From Pseudomonas protegens (lineage in GTDB: Bacteria; Pseudomonadota; Gammaproteobacteria; Pseudomonadales; Pseudomonadaceae), in contig NZ_CP031396.1 of assembly GCF_003363755.1 (NCBI RefSeq), positions 4,372,501 to 4,436,500 on the forward strand: 64,000 nt of DNA. The letters run 5' to 3'. This document shows positions 21,332 to 30,727 of this stretch, one piece after another. The translations under genes were made by a program, and so were the position numbers. Under the pieces are notes generated by a model. It had not been told where the DNA came from and did no database searches. It worked only from the letters and a program-made list of their open reading frames with translations. Position 1 is the first letter of the stretch. Each line of letters begins with the position of its first letter.

Positions 21332-21973
21332 ATGGAAAATACACCACGCTGGTGGGATATCAGCCCGCCTTTGAGTACCGCGACCCCGACCTGGCCGGGG
21401 GACACACCGTTTCAGGAGGAGCGCGTCTGGCAGTTCGGGCCCGAATGCCCGGTGAATGTCGGGCGCGTAACCCTGTCGCCCCACACTGGCGCCCATGTCG
21501 ACGCGCCCCTGCATTACCGGCCGGATGGCCTGCCCATCGGCGAGGTGTCGCTGGATGTCTACATGGGCCCGTGCCGGGTCCTGCATTGCCTGGACAGCGG
21601 CGCCCTGGTGCAGCCTGAAGCCGTGCTCGGACGCTTGGACAACTTGCCTGCGCGAGTCTTGCTACGCACTTATCCACAGGCGCCGCTGAGCACGTGGGAC
21701 CCGGACTTTACCGCGGTAGCTCCAGCCACCATCGAACTGCTGGCCAGCCTCGGCGTGCGCCTGATCGGTATCGACACCCCGTCCCTCGATCCCCAGCAGT
21801 CCAAGACCATGGATGCTCATAACACCGTGGCCCGTCACGGCATGGCGATCCTTGAGGGGATAGTCCTGGATGAGGTGGCCGAAGGCGACTACGAACTGAT
21901 TGCCCTGCCACTGCGCTTTGCCCACCTGGATGCCAGTCCGGTGCGGGCGATCCTGCGCCCCCTGGCCGATTGA
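21332..21973 (+). CDS. kynB: Kynurenine formamidase (KynB)
   Basis: KynB hydrolyses N-formyl-L-kynurenine to kynurenine and formate, the second step of tryptophan breakdown. The 213-residue product is of the bacterial cyclase-like, metal-dependent arylformamidase family: it begins with W-DISPPLS and contains the metal-binding segment HTGAHVDAPLHY near residues 50-61, plus the conserved GVRLIGIDTPSLDP stretch. kynA follows after 105 bp on the same strand and is probably co-transcribed. The inverted repeat upstream suggests KynR control. Confidence 0.95.
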   Translation: MENTPRWWDISPPLSTATPTWPGDTPFQEERVWQFGPECPVNVGRVTLSPHTGAHVDAPLHYRPDGLPIGEVSLDVYMGPCRVLHCLDSGALVQPEAVLGRLDNLPARVLLRTYPQAPLSTWDPDFTAVAPATIELLASLGVRLIGIDTPSLDPQQSKTMDAHNTVARHGMAILEGIVLDEVAEGDYELIALPLRFAHLDASPVRAILRPLAD

Positions 21974-22078
21974 TTCCTACAATAAATACACAGCTGGCCG
22001 TCCGCGCCGTTGTGCATCCCGGCCCGGGTTGCACAGCCTGCGGGTGGTAACCGCTGCCTGAGGCGAGGAGCCCACGCC

Positions 22079-22930
22079 ATGAGCCAATGTCCTTTTTCAA
22101 GCAACCCACCGGATGAATGGCATAACGCCGAGCTGAATTTCTCCGATTCCATGAGCTACGGCGACTACCTGGACCTGGGGCGTATTCTCAGCGCCCAGCA
22201 TCCGCTGTCGCCGGATCACAACGAAATGCTCTTCATCATCCAGCACCAGACTTCGGAGCTGTGGATGAAGCTGATGCTTCATGAGCTCAAGGCCGCCCGC
22301 GAGCAGGTGCGCCAGGGCCAGTTGCCCCCGGCGTTCAAGATGCTGGCGCGGGTCTCGCGGATCTTCGACCAACTGGTGCACGCCTGGGCCGTGCTGGCCA
22401 CCATGACGCCGTCCGAGTACAAGTCGATCCGCCCGTACCTGGGCCAGTCCTCGGGCTTCCAGTCGTTCCAGTACCGGGAAATCGAATTCATCCTCGGCAA
22501 CAAGAGCGCGGCCCTGCTGCGGCCCCACGCCCACCGTCCCGAGCTGCTGCAGTCCCTGGAAGAATCGATTGCCACGCCGTCCATGTATGACGAAGCGATT
22601 GCCCTGATGGCTCGCAGCGGCTTGAGCATCGACCCCGCGCGCCTGGCCCTGAACAGCAGCACCACGACTCAGCATGACCCGTCGGTGGAGGCGGCCTGGC
22701 GCGAGGTATACGCCAACCCTTCGGCCTATTGGGACCTGTATCAGTTGGCGGAAAAGTTCATCGACCTGGAGGATTCCTTCCGCCAGTGGCGCTTCCGTCA
22801 CGTGACTACGGTGGAGCGCATCATCGGCTTCCAGCCTGGCACCGGCGGCACCGAAGGCGTGGGCTACCTGCGCAAGATGCTCGACACCGTGCTGTTCCCC
22901 GAGTTGTGGCGAGTGCGATCCTCGCTCTGA
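22079..22930 (+). CDS. kynA: Tryptophan 2,3-dioxygenase
   Basis: KynA is the haem enzyme that opens the indole ring of L-tryptophan with O2 to give N-formylkynurenine, the committed step of the kynurenine route. The start at 22079 follows GCGAGGAG and gives 283 residues, the usual bacterial length. Signatures include FIIQHQTSELWMKLMLHEL near residues 50-68, the haem-side segment GFQSFQYREIEFILGN, and GTGGTEGVGYL near the C-terminus. Together with kynB it yields kynurenine for KynU, encoded about 10 kb downstream. Confidence 0.97.
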   Translation: MSQCPFSSNPPDEWHNAELNFSDSMSYGDYLDLGRILSAQHPLSPDHNEMLFIIQHQTSELWMKLMLHELKAAREQVRQGQLPPAFKMLARVSRIFDQLVHAWAVLATMTPSEYKSIRPYLGQSSGFQSFQYREIEFILGNKSAALLRPHAHRPELLQSLEESIATPSMYDEAIALMARSGLSIDPARLALNSSTTTQHDPSVEAAWREVYANPSAYWDLYQLAEKFIDLEDSFRQWRFRHVTTVERIIGFQPGTGGTEGVGYLRKMLDTVLFPELWRVRSSL

Positions 22931-22935
22931 TCCGC

Positions 22936-22965
22936 AAAACGCTCCGCCTGCCGGGGCGTTTTCAT
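22936..22965 (+). terminator. Terminator after kynA
   Basis: AAAACGC (22936-22942) pairs with GCGTTTT (22956-22962), with additional CC/GG pairs inside, and the stem runs into T residues. It lies 6 nt after the kynA stop. Confidence 0.7.
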
Positions 22966-23000
22966 TTGCCTGCCGGCGTCTGATTGCCTGAATCCCTAAT

Positions 23001-23097
23001 GTCGCCGCAGCCGCAGGCTGCGATCGCCTGCGCGCAGACGCGCTCTTGAGGTCTGGAAGGTCCTGCGGACCTTAGCGCAGCCTGCGGCAGCGGCTAC
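23001..23097 (+). repeat. REPIN between kynA and the MocR gene
   Basis: Left arm GCCGCAGCCGCAGGCTGCGATCG and right arm GCAGCCTGCGGCAGCGGCTAC form an inverted REP pair. It is the same family as at 49999 and 50847 but more diverged in the left arm. Confidence 0.8.
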
Positions 23098-23195
23098 AGA
23101 GGTCGTTGCAGAGCGGTAGGCATTGGCGACAGTTGCGCTCTGGAGATAAAGTGGCTGCCTTCAGCGCAGACTTTTTACTCTCCCAGGCAGACCAC

Positions 23196-24695
23196 ATGTC
23201 CCGGACCTTCGAGCTTGAAACCCTCAAGATGCGCCTCAGCGACCCTGAGTTCCGCCCTCTGGACCTGCACCAGCGCATCCAGCGTGCATTGCGCGGGCTG
23301 ATCCTCGATGGCGCCCTGGGGCCTGGGGTGAAGTTGCCGGCCAGTCGGGCCCTGGCCAAGTCGCTGGCGGTCTCCCGGGACACCGTGGAAAACGCCTATG
23401 TGCAGTTGCAGCGCGACGGTTTTATCCAGCGCCGCGAAGGTTCGGGGAGTTATGTTTGTGAAGCCATCGGTGCCCAGCTACGCGGCTCGGTCCGCCGCCG
23501 CCAGCAGTTGCAGGGGCAGCCTGGGCACAGCCGAGAGCCTGGGGCGGGCCTGAGCCGGCGCGGCGCGCTGCTGTTGCAAAGGGGCGGCGTCAGCGATCAG
23601 CAGGCCGTCACCGCCTTTGCTACCGGGCTGCCGGAAACCCGCAGCTTCCCGCTGGATGTCTGGGAACGCCTGCAACGCCAGGCGCTGAAGGATTACCGCG
23701 CCAATGTACTGCTGCATGGCGATCCCCAGGGTGCGCTGCCCCTGCGCAAGGCCATTGCCGCCTACCTGAACCTGGAACGCGGAGCCAAGGTGCAGCCCGA
23801 GCAGATCCTGGTGCTGAGCAGTACCCGCCAGGCGCTGTTTCTGTGCGCGCAACTGCTGGTGGACGCCGGCAAGCCGATCCTGTTGGAGAACCCGGGCTAC
23901 TTCGGCGCACGCAAGGCATTCGAGGCCGCCGAGGCGCGCATCGTGCCCATCGACGTCGACAGCCAGGGCATTCGCACCGACCTGCTGCGGGCCGACCGCA
24001 GTGGCGCCCGCTGTGTCTATGTGACGCCGTCCCACCAGTACCCCACGGGCGTCACCCTGTCCCTGGAGCGCCGCCTGGAACTGACCCGCTGGGCCGCCGA
24101 GCAGGAGAAATGGATCATCGAGGACGACTACGACAGCGAGTTCCACTACGACGGTTTGCCCACCGCCTGTGTCCAGGGCCTGGACCCGTATCAGCGCACC
24201 CTTTACATCGGCACCTTCAGCAAGACCCTCTACCCGGGCCTGCGCATGGGCTACATGGCCCTGCCCAGCGAGCTGGTGAACGCCTTCAGCGCGGCCCGCA
24301 GCATCATGGACGGGCACACGCCGCAGATCCTCCAGCTGACCTTGGCGCGGTTCATGGAGGAGGGGCACTACAACGCCCATGTGCGGGCCATGCGCAAGCT
24401 GTACGCCGAGCGTCGGCAAGCCATGCTCGATGCCATCGGGCGGCATTTGCAGGGCATTGCCGTGGCCTTGCCGCCACCGGGCGGGTTGCAGATTCCTTGC
24501 CTGCTGGAGCCCGGCTGGAGCGAAGCGTTGACCCAGCAACGAGCCGCCAGGGCCGGCATCCAGTTACCAGGGCTCAGCCGGCTGTATGCCGGGGAGCACA
24601 AGCAGCCAGGTTGGTTGCTGGGCTACGCCTCGCTCAGCGCCCATGAAATCGAAACGACCATGGCACGCCTGGCCCAGGCCCTGAGAAAGGCCTAG
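23196..24695 (+). CDS. MocR/PdxR-type PLP-dependent transcription regulator
   Basis: A 499-residue fusion of an N-terminal GntR-type winged helix (residues about 20-88, with LAKSLAVSRDTVENAYVQLQ) and a class I aminotransferase-fold domain. The PLP lysine is K343 in TFSKTLYPGLRMGY and the PLP-phosphate/aspartate region EDDYDSEFHYDG is intact. Such proteins sense PLP or amino compounds and control adjacent genes. It is convergent with the BenE-type transporter 14 bp away and follows kynBA after a REPIN, so its target is unclear. The ATG at 23196 is chosen because upstream residues run back toward the REPIN. Confidence 0.9.
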   Translation: MSRTFELETLKMRLSDPEFRPLDLHQRIQRALRGLILDGALGPGVKLPASRALAKSLAVSRDTVENAYVQLQRDGFIQRREGSGSYVCEAIGAQLRGSVRRRQQLQGQPGHSREPGAGLSRRGALLLQRGGVSDQQAVTAFATGLPETRSFPLDVWERLQRQALKDYRANVLLHGDPQGALPLRKAIAAYLNLERGAKVQPEQILVLSSTRQALFLCAQLLVDAGKPILLENPGYFGARKAFEAAEARIVPIDVDSQGIRTDLLRADRSGARCVYVTPSHQYPTGVTLSLERRLELTRWAAEQEKWIIEDDYDSEFHYDGLPTACVQGLDPYQRTLYIGTFSKTLYPGLRMGYMALPSELVNAFSAARSIMDGHTPQILQLTLARFMEEGHYNAHVRAMRKLYAERRQAMLDAIGRHLQGIAVALPPPGGLQIPCLLEPGWSEALTQQRAARAGIQLPGLSRLYAGEHKQPGWLLGYASLSAHEIETTMARLAQALRKA

Positions 24696-24709
24696 CCAGG
24701 CGCTGGCCT

Positions 24710-25918
24710 TCAGGGTTTGACGGTACGGGCGGTCAACAGAGTGGCCCGGCCATGGATCAGCAGGTGCGCGGTCAAGCCGGCCACCAGCCCCCAAAAGGCA
24801 CCGCCGACCCCGAGCAGGGTGACGTTGGCCGCGGTGGCGAGGAAGGTGATCAGCGCGGTTTCCCGGGTGGCCGCGTCGGCCATGGCATTGGCCAGGCTGC
24901 CGCCGATGGCCCCCAATAGCGCCAGGCCCGCCAGGGCGCTGATAAAGGTCTTGGGCAGCACCATGAACAGGCTGGCCAGGGTCACGCCGAAGGTGCCCAC
25001 CAGGATGTAGAACAGCCCGCAGGCGATACCGGCGATGTAGCGTTTTTTCGGGTCAGGATGGGCGTCCTTGCCGGTACAGATCGCCGCGGTAATGGCCGCC
25101 ACGTTGAAGGCATGGGCGCCGAACGGTGCCATCAGCAGCGAACCCAGGCCGGTGACCGTGAGCACTGGATTGGCGCTGGTGCTGTAGCCGTCATTGCGCA
25201 ACACCAGCATGCCGGGCATGTACTGGCCGGTGAGGGTGATGACGAACAGCGGCAAGGCCACTCCGAGCAAGGCCTGCAGGGAGAACTGCGGCGCGGTGAA
25301 TACCGGCACGGCCAGGCTCAAGTGCACGGCAGAAAAGTCGATCCGCTGCTGAGCGATGAGCAGCCCCAGGCCGATGACCAGGATGCCCACCACGGCAAAG
25401 CGCGAGGTGAAACGCCGCAGCAGGGCGTAGGACACCAACAGCACTGTCACCAATAGCGGGTCGGCGCTGGCGCCGCCAAAGGCATTGATCCCGAACTGCA
25501 GCAGAATGCCCGCCAGCAGGCCGGCGGCAATGCCCTTGGGGATCATCCGCACCAGTTTGTCGAAGGCCCCGCAGCCGCCGAGGATGATGAACCCCAGGGC
25601 CGAGATCAGGTAGGCGCCGATCACCTCGGCGTAGGGCGTGAAGGGCATCACCGTGGCCAGGAAGGCCGCGCCGGGTGTGGACCAGGCAGTGATGATCGGC
25701 GCTCGGTAACGCAGGCTCAGCCACAGCCCGGTCAGGCCGACACCGACCGACACTGCCCAGACCCAGGACGCGGTCTGGGCCGCTGACAGGCGCGCCAGCT
25801 CGGCGGCCTGGAACACCAGGACAAAGGTTCCGCCGTAGTTCACCAGCACTGAAATCAGCGCCGCCACGGTGGGCGAGAAAACATCGGTCCAGCGCAGGCT
25901 TGTCGCCGTTCTGTTCAT
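24710..25918 (-). CDS. benE: BenE-family aromatic acid:H+ symporter
   Basis: A 402-residue integral membrane protein with about a dozen hydrophobic segments, matching the benzoate:H+ symporter BenE family (conserved WSTPGAAFLAT near residue 78, and FGAHAFNVAAITAAICTG). It should import benzoate or a related aromatic acid across the inner membrane. The ATG at 25918 is chosen over longer starts. It stands alone between a convergent MocR gene and an AroP-type permease; its position next to anthranilate genes makes anthranilate or another Trp-derived aromatic a possible substrate, which is inference. Confidence 0.88.
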   Translation of the reverse strand: MNRTATSLRWTDVFSPTVAALISVLVNYGGTFVLVFQAAELARLSAAQTASWVWAVSVGVGLTGLWLSLRYRAPIITAWSTPGAAFLATVMPFTPYAEVIGAYLISALGFIILGGCGAFDKLVRMIPKGIAAGLLAGILLQFGINAFGGASADPLLVTVLLVSYALLRRFTSRFAVVGILVIGLGLLIAQQRIDFSAVHLSLAVPVFTAPQFSLQALLGVALPLFVITLTGQYMPGMLVLRNDGYSTSANPVLTVTGLGSLLMAPFGAHAFNVAAITAAICTGKDAHPDPKKRYIAGIACGLFYILVGTFGVTLASLFMVLPKTFISALAGLALLGAIGGSLANAMADAATRETALITFLATAANVTLLGVGGAFWGLVAGLTAHLLIHGRATLLTARTVKP

Positions 25919-26047
25919 CAGCCGCTCTCCATCCAGAAACAGGCTCCCAGGCTCAGGTGCCGGGAGGGAGTCGATTCTAGAGAGAGGGCGGACTGTTGTT
26001 TCAGGCCACATTCACCCTAATTGGCAGACCGCTTTTGCGCCGCCGAC

Positions 26048-26080
26048 AAAAAAGCCCGGCCTTGATCCCGGCCGGGCTTT
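26048..26080 (-). terminator. Terminator after the AroP-type permease
   Basis: A perfect 11-bp stem (AAAGCCCGGCC at 26051 and GGCCGGGCTTT at 26070) followed, on the minus strand, by a T run from 26053 to 26048. It lies about 20 bp past the permease stop. Confidence 0.9.
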
Positions 26081-26101
26081 CGGGTGTTGCAAGCCTGAGG
26101 C

Positions 26102-27502
26102 TTAGTGCAGGGCGGGCTGTCCGGCCTTGCGTGCATGACTCAGGCGGTAGAAGCCCCAAATCACCAGGACCCACACCGGAATCGCATACACCGAGGCGCG
26201 GATGCCCGGGATCATCCACATCACGCCGATGATCATCACCATGAACGCCAGGCACAGGTAGTTGCTCAGTGGCGACCAGAAGGCCTTGAACGACGGCACC
26301 ACGCCTTGCTCGGCCATGGCCTTGCGAAAGCGCAGGTGGGTCAGGCTGATCAGCGCCCAGTTGATCATCAGTGCAGCCACCACCAGGGCGAACAACAGCT
26401 CCAGCGCTTCGTGGGGCGCCAGGTAGTTGACCAGTACGCAGAGCAGTGTGATCAGCGCGGAAATGCCCAGGGCCAGAATCGGCACGCCCTGCTTGTTGAG
26501 CTTCATCAGCGCCTTGGGTGCGTCGCCCTGTTCGGCCAGGCCATAGAGCATGCGGCTGTTGCAGTACACGCCGCTGTTGTACACCGACAGTGCTGCGGTC
26601 AGGACCACGAAGTTGAGGATCTGCGCCGCCGCATCACTGCCGATCAGCGAGAAAATCTTCACGAAAGGGCTGCTGCTGTAGGCGTCGCCGCCGGCGTTGA
26701 GGCTCACCAGCAGTTCATCCCACGGATACAGCGACAGCAGCACGGCCAGGGCGCCGACGTAGAAGATCAGCACCCGGTACACCACCTGATTGATGGCCTT
26801 GGGAATCACTTTGCGCGGCTCGGCGGCTTCGGCAGCGGTGATGCCCACCAGTTCCAGGCCGCCGAAAGAGAACATGATGAAGGCCATGGCCATCAGCAGG
26901 CCGGTGCCGCCGTTGGGGAAGAAACCGCCGTGGGACCAGAGGTTGCTCACCGACGCCTGGCTGCCGCCGCTGCCGCTGAACAGCATGTAGCAACCGAGGA
27001 CGATCATGCCGACGATGGCCACCACCTTGATGATGGCGAACCAGAACTCGGCTTCTCCGAAGAACTTCACGTTCATCATGTTGATCAGGTTGACCAGCAC
27101 GAAGAACACCGCCGCACTGACCCAGGTGGGGATTTCCGGCCACCAGAACTGCACGTACTTGCCCACCGCGGTGAGCTCGGCCATGCCCACCAGGACATAC
27201 AGCACCCAGTAGTTCCAGCCGGCGAGAAAGCCGAAGTAGCCGCCCCAGTACTTGTGGGCGAAGTGGCTGAAGGAGCCGGCCACCGGCTCTTCGACGATCA
27301 TTTCCCCCAACTGGCGCATGATCAGGAAGGCAATGAATCCGGCAATCGCATAGCCGAGGATCATCGAAGGTCCGGCGGACTTGAGCACCCCGGCCGAGCC
27401 GAGGAAGAGTCCGGTGCCGATCGCCCCGCCCAGGGCGATCAACTGAATATGGCGATTCTTCAAGCCACGCTTGAGTTCACCTTGTTGCAAGGTTTGATCC
27501 AC
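26102..27502 (-). CDS. aroP: Aromatic amino acid permease (AroP/PheP type)
   Basis: A 466-residue, 12-helix amino acid/polyamine/organocation permease. The N-terminus (GLKNRHIQLIALGGAIGTGL) and many internal stretches such as MRQLGEMIVEEPVAGSF and FGGLELVGITAAEA are nearly those of E. coli PheP and AroP, so it should import aromatic amino acids with protons. Next to antABC and within a tryptophan-degrading region it is well placed to supply tryptophan. Start is a GTG at 27502 with a weak AGAGAG before it. Substrate preference between Trp, Phe and Tyr cannot be read from sequence. Confidence 0.92.
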   Translation of the reverse strand: MDQTLQQGELKRGLKNRHIQLIALGGAIGTGLFLGSAGVLKSAGPSMILGYAIAGFIAFLIMRQLGEMIVEEPVAGSFSHFAHKYWGGYFGFLAGWNYWVLYVLVGMAELTAVGKYVQFWWPEIPTWVSAAVFFVLVNLINMMNVKFFGEAEFWFAIIKVVAIVGMIVLGCYMLFSGSGGSQASVSNLWSHGGFFPNGGTGLLMAMAFIMFSFGGLELVGITAAEAAEPRKVIPKAINQVVYRVLIFYVGALAVLLSLYPWDELLVSLNAGGDAYSSSPFVKIFSLIGSDAAAQILNFVVLTAALSVYNSGVYCNSRMLYGLAEQGDAPKALMKLNKQGVPILALGISALITLLCVLVNYLAPHEALELLFALVVAALMINWALISLTHLRFRKAMAEQGVVPSFKAFWSPLSNYLCLAFMVMIIGVMWMIPGIRASVYAIPVWVLVIWGFYRLSHARKAGQPALH

Positions 27503-27581
27503 TAATGTGCGCTCTCTTCTAGTTGTTATCAGGACCGATCCCGTGGTGAACGGGACCGATCGCGGCTCAATGCTGACGGGA

Positions 27582-28604
27582 TCAGATATTACTCTCGGTA
27601 AACCGCTCGTAATACAGCTGAACGCGGTTAAGTTGCTGTTCTTGCAGCCAGGTTCGGATCGAATCGACCATCGGTGGCGGTCCGCAAACGTACAGGTCGC
27701 TGTCTTGGTCGCGCAGTTGGCTGCTGTCCAAGTGTTCGGTGATGTAGCCGCGCTTGCCCGACCAATCCGGGTCGACGTCGCTGATCACCGGGGTGAAGCG
27801 AAAACCTTGCAGGCGCTCGCCCAGCGCCTGGATACGCTCCAGTTCGCACAGATCGGCACTCTGGCGTACGCCGTAGTACAGGTGCACCGGTTGCTGGCAG
27901 CCCTGCTCGACGATCTGTTCGAGCATCGCCAGCAGCGCCGACAGCCCGGTGCCGCCGGCCACCAGCAGCAGCGGCCGGCTGATCTGGCGCAGATAGAAAG
28001 CCCCCAGCGGCGCCTCCAGTTCGATGCTGTCGCCCACCAGGCAACGCTCGCGGATGTAGTTGCTCATTACCCCGTCGGGCAGCAGGCGGATCAGGAACTG
28101 TAACTGGTTGTCCGCCCCCGGCCGGTTGGCGAAGGAGTAGGCCCGGCTGCTGTCGGTGCCGGGAACTTGCAGGCGCGCGTACTGGCCGGGGAGAAACTCC
28201 AGCGGCGCCTCGTGGCGGCCCAGGTCCAGGTGCAGGATCGCGGTGCTGTCCGACACCTGGCGCACGTCGATCACCGAGCCGGTGCGCCGCACCGGATCGG
28301 CGTTGTGGCACAGGCTGGAATCGAAGTCGAAGTAGAACGCTGCATCGGACTGCACCCGGGTCTGGCAGGTGAGCATCTTGCGTTGCTCCAGGTCCTGGGG
28401 CGAGAGGGCTTCCTCGTCCACGTAGTCCTGGCTGTACTGGCCCGACTCGCAACGGCCCTGGCAGGTGCCGCAGACGCCTTCGCGGCAGTCCAGGGGGATC
28501 TTGATGCCGTTGCGCAGGGCAGCGTCGAGCAGTATTTCATTGGCCTTGACCGGGAAGAACAGGGTCTTGCCGTCGGCAAAGCTGAACGCGACCTTGTGCG
28601 TCAT
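27582..28604 (-). CDS. antC: Anthranilate 1,2-dioxygenase electron-transfer component
   Basis: AntC passes electrons from NADH to the AntAB oxygenase. The 340-residue protein has an N-terminal plant-type [2Fe-2S] domain (CREGVCGTCQGRC near residues 40-52, with a fourth cysteine in LTCQ), an FAD-binding domain (RAYSFANRPG), and an NAD-binding domain (LLLVAGGTGLSALL, with VCGPPPMV near the end). It lies 18 bp downstream of antB and closes the antABC operon. Benzoate dioxygenase reductase BenC is a close relative, but the neighbours favour anthranilate. Confidence 0.95.
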   Translation of the reverse strand: MTHKVAFSFADGKTLFFPVKANEILLDAALRNGIKIPLDCREGVCGTCQGRCESGQYSQDYVDEEALSPQDLEQRKMLTCQTRVQSDAAFYFDFDSSLCHNADPVRRTGSVIDVRQVSDSTAILHLDLGRHEAPLEFLPGQYARLQVPGTDSSRAYSFANRPGADNQLQFLIRLLPDGVMSNYIRERCLVGDSIELEAPLGAFYLRQISRPLLLVAGGTGLSALLAMLEQIVEQGCQQPVHLYYGVRQSADLCELERIQALGERLQGFRFTPVISDVDPDWSGKRGYITEHLDSSQLRDQDSDLYVCGPPPMVDSIRTWLQEQQLNRVQLYYERFTESNI

Positions 28605-28622
28605 GAAGGGATGTCCGTCGAG

Positions 28623-29120
28623 TCAGAGGTGGTAGAAGTCGAGCACCGAGTTGATCGTGTCGTTGAGCAGCAGCACGTGCTTGCGCTGGATCAGCCAGCT
28701 GTCGCCATGGGGCTTGAGGTCGTAGGTGGCGTGACCGTAGAAGTCCTCGGAGGTGGCCAGGCGATAGAACAGCGTGTGCCAGTTCAGGCGCACCTGCAGC
28801 AGCCCGTTGGCGCCCTCGGCGATGCGCAGGTTGCTGACCATGTGCAGGGTGCGCGGCATGGGAATGGTCGAGGCCGCCTTGCCGGTGCGCAGGCGGAACA
28901 CCCGGTCTTCCAGGCCCGAACGGTTGGCGTAGTAGATCAGCGACATCTCGCGCTTCGGGTCCCGGGTGTAGACGTGTTCCGAGTCCCACTGCGGCAGGTG
29001 GAACTCGCTGTCCACGGCGAACAGCTGCAGGTAGGCGTCCCAGTCCTGGGCGTCGCAGAGCTCGGACTTGCGATAGAAGAATTGCTCGATCTGGTACTGC
29101 AATTGCGCATTCATGTTCAT
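28623..29120 (-). CDS. antB: Anthranilate 1,2-dioxygenase small subunit
   Basis: The beta subunit of the ring-hydroxylating dioxygenase, which is structural in the (alpha-beta)n oxygenase. The 165-residue protein fits the small-subunit family (FFYRKSELCDAQDWDAYLQLF at the start, YANRSGLEDRVFRLRTGKA in the middle). Its ATG overlaps the antA stop by 4 bases, so the subunits are made together. Confidence 0.95.
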   Translation of the reverse strand: MNMNAQLQYQIEQFFYRKSELCDAQDWDAYLQLFAVDSEFHLPQWDSEHVYTRDPKREMSLIYYANRSGLEDRVFRLRTGKAASTIPMPRTLHMVSNLRIAEGANGLLQVRLNWHTLFYRLATSEDFYGHATYDLKPHGDSWLIQRKHVLLLNDTINSVLDFYHL

Positions 29121-30505
29121 ACCTCACGCAGTTTCAGGGGCTGGCGCTGCAGGCCGTCGAGGAGGAATTTCTGCCAGTTGCGGTGCTGGTTGACGTACAG
29201 CCCTTCATGGGTGATCTCGGTGCCGGTCATGGCCGGCTGGATGCCCAGGTTCTCGCTGTTGGCGGTGGGGCCGGTGGTCCAGCGGTGATGGCCGCGCGAG
29301 ACATCGCTCCAGCGCTCCAGGCGTCCCTGGAAGCCGCGCTGGGCCTCGCGAAACTCCACCAGGTCATCCGGCGTGCCCATGCCCGAGACGTTGAAGAAAT
29401 CCTCGAACTGGCGGATGCGGTTTTCCCGGTCGGCATCGCTCTCGCCCTTGACCCCGATGCACTGGCTGATGATCTCGGTCTTGTTCCAGGCGATGGGGCG
29501 GATGATCCGCAGCTGCGAGCTGATCTGGTCGAGAAAGAACAGGCTGGGGTAGATGTTCAGGTTGCGCAGGCGGTGCATCATCCACTCGGCCTTGGCCTGG
29601 CCGTGCTCTTCCACCAGGCGCGGCATGATGCTGGCGTAGCCGGAGCGCACCGCCGGGTTGGGCATTTCGCTGAACAGCACGCTGTGGCCGTTGTTGAAGG
29701 CGAACCAGCCATCGTCGGTGCTGGCGTCGCCGGCGCCGAGCTTGCTGTAGTCCAGGGTGGCGCTGCTGCCGCTGCCGTTGTCGCGGTTGACCTGCTGGCG
29801 GTGCTGCACCGTGGCCACGTAGTTGTAGTGCACGGTGCTGACGTGATAACCGTCCAGGCCGTTCTCGTTCTGCAGCTTCCAGTTGCCGTCGTAGGTGTAG
29901 GCGGACTTGCCCGGCAGCACTTCCAGCTCACCGTTGGGGGACTGGGCGACCATCATGTCGAAGAAGATCCGCGCGTCGCCCAGGAAGTCTTCCAGGCTGT
30001 TGTCGGCGGCCACGTCCAGGCTGATGAAGACAAAGCCCTTGTAACTGTCGATGCGGGCCTTCTTCAGGCCGCGGGTGGCCTTGTCGAAGCCCTCGTCGTA
30101 TTCCCCCGGGGCCTTGACCTTCACCAGGCGCCCGTCGCTCTTGTAGCACCAGGCGTGGAACGGGCAGGTGAAGGTCGACTGGTTGCCCTTGCCGACCCGG
30201 GTCAGGGTGGTGCCGCGGTGCTGGCAGGCGTTGATCAGGGCATTGAGCCGGCCCTCGCCGTCGCGGGTGATGATCATCGGCTGGCGCCCGGCGCGCAGGG
30301 TGATGAAGTCGTGATTGTTGGGCAGTTCGCTTTCGTGACAGGCGTAGATCCAGTTCTTCTCGAAGATCAGTTCCATCTCCAGATCGAACAGCTCGGGCTC
30401 GGTGAACATCTCCCGGGCGATACGGAACACTCCGTCCGCGGGGCGAAAATCCAGGCAGCCGTGGATGAAGTCCTGCCACTGCTCGACGCTTCTTGCACCA
30501 CTCAT
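29117..30505 (-). CDS. antA: Anthranilate 1,2-dioxygenase large subunit
   Basis: AntA is the catalytic alpha subunit that converts anthranilate to catechol with release of CO2 and ammonia. The 462-residue protein has a Rieske [2Fe-2S] centre (C94-x-H96 and C114-x2-H117) and the mononuclear iron ligands H221 and H226 with bridging D218 (DGYHVSTVHY). Anthranilate comes from KynU or from quinolone turnover. It is the first gene of antABC, divergent from antR across 349 bp. BenA is a homologue, but antR/kyn context supports anthranilate. Confidence 0.96.
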   Translation of the reverse strand: MSGARSVEQWQDFIHGCLDFRPADGVFRIAREMFTEPELFDLEMELIFEKNWIYACHESELPNNHDFITLRAGRQPMIITRDGEGRLNALINACQHRGTTLTRVGKGNQSTFTCPFHAWCYKSDGRLVKVKAPGEYDEGFDKATRGLKKARIDSYKGFVFISLDVAADNSLEDFLGDARIFFDMMVAQSPNGELEVLPGKSAYTYDGNWKLQNENGLDGYHVSTVHYNYVATVQHRQQVNRDNGSGSSATLDYSKLGAGDASTDDGWFAFNNGHSVLFSEMPNPAVRSGYASIMPRLVEEHGQAKAEWMMHRLRNLNIYPSLFFLDQISSQLRIIRPIAWNKTEIISQCIGVKGESDADRENRIRQFEDFFNVSGMGTPDDLVEFREAQRGFQGRLERWSDVSRGHHRWTTGPTANSENLGIQPAMTGTEITHEGLYVNQHRNWQKFLLDGLQRQPLKLREV

Positions 30506-30545
30506 GAGTCGGTACCTTTTTTATTCAGGTCAATCGGGTGCCGTC

Positions 30546-30600
30546 ATTAGAGAGAGTGCGGGGCGCCGGTGGCTATCCGCTTAGTCGGCCAAGGCCATCC
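30546..30600 (-). promoter_or_regulatory. antA promoter with paired AntR half-sites
   Basis: On the minus strand a -10-like TCTAAT is at 30546-30551. On the plus strand CTATCC at 30573 and CCATCC at 30595 are two half-sites exactly 22 bp apart, the nearer one covering the -35 position. This is the layout of an AraC-family activator site. Binding by AntR is inferred. Confidence 0.6.
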
Positions 30601-30727
30601 ATAAAATTGCCTGGGTAGTTGTGACCCAGCTGCGACCCACCTTTGAGCGGATCGGCGATCGACAGCTGCACCACGGGGCGCCGATGGGCTACTGTGGGCC
30701 CGGCCAGATGAGGACGATGGGGGCGGG

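Noticed and set aside
27530..27581. GACCGATC repeats between antC and the AroP-type permease as a terminator
   Set aside because: The repeats are mainly direct and the partial hairpin lacks a T tract; support was too weak.
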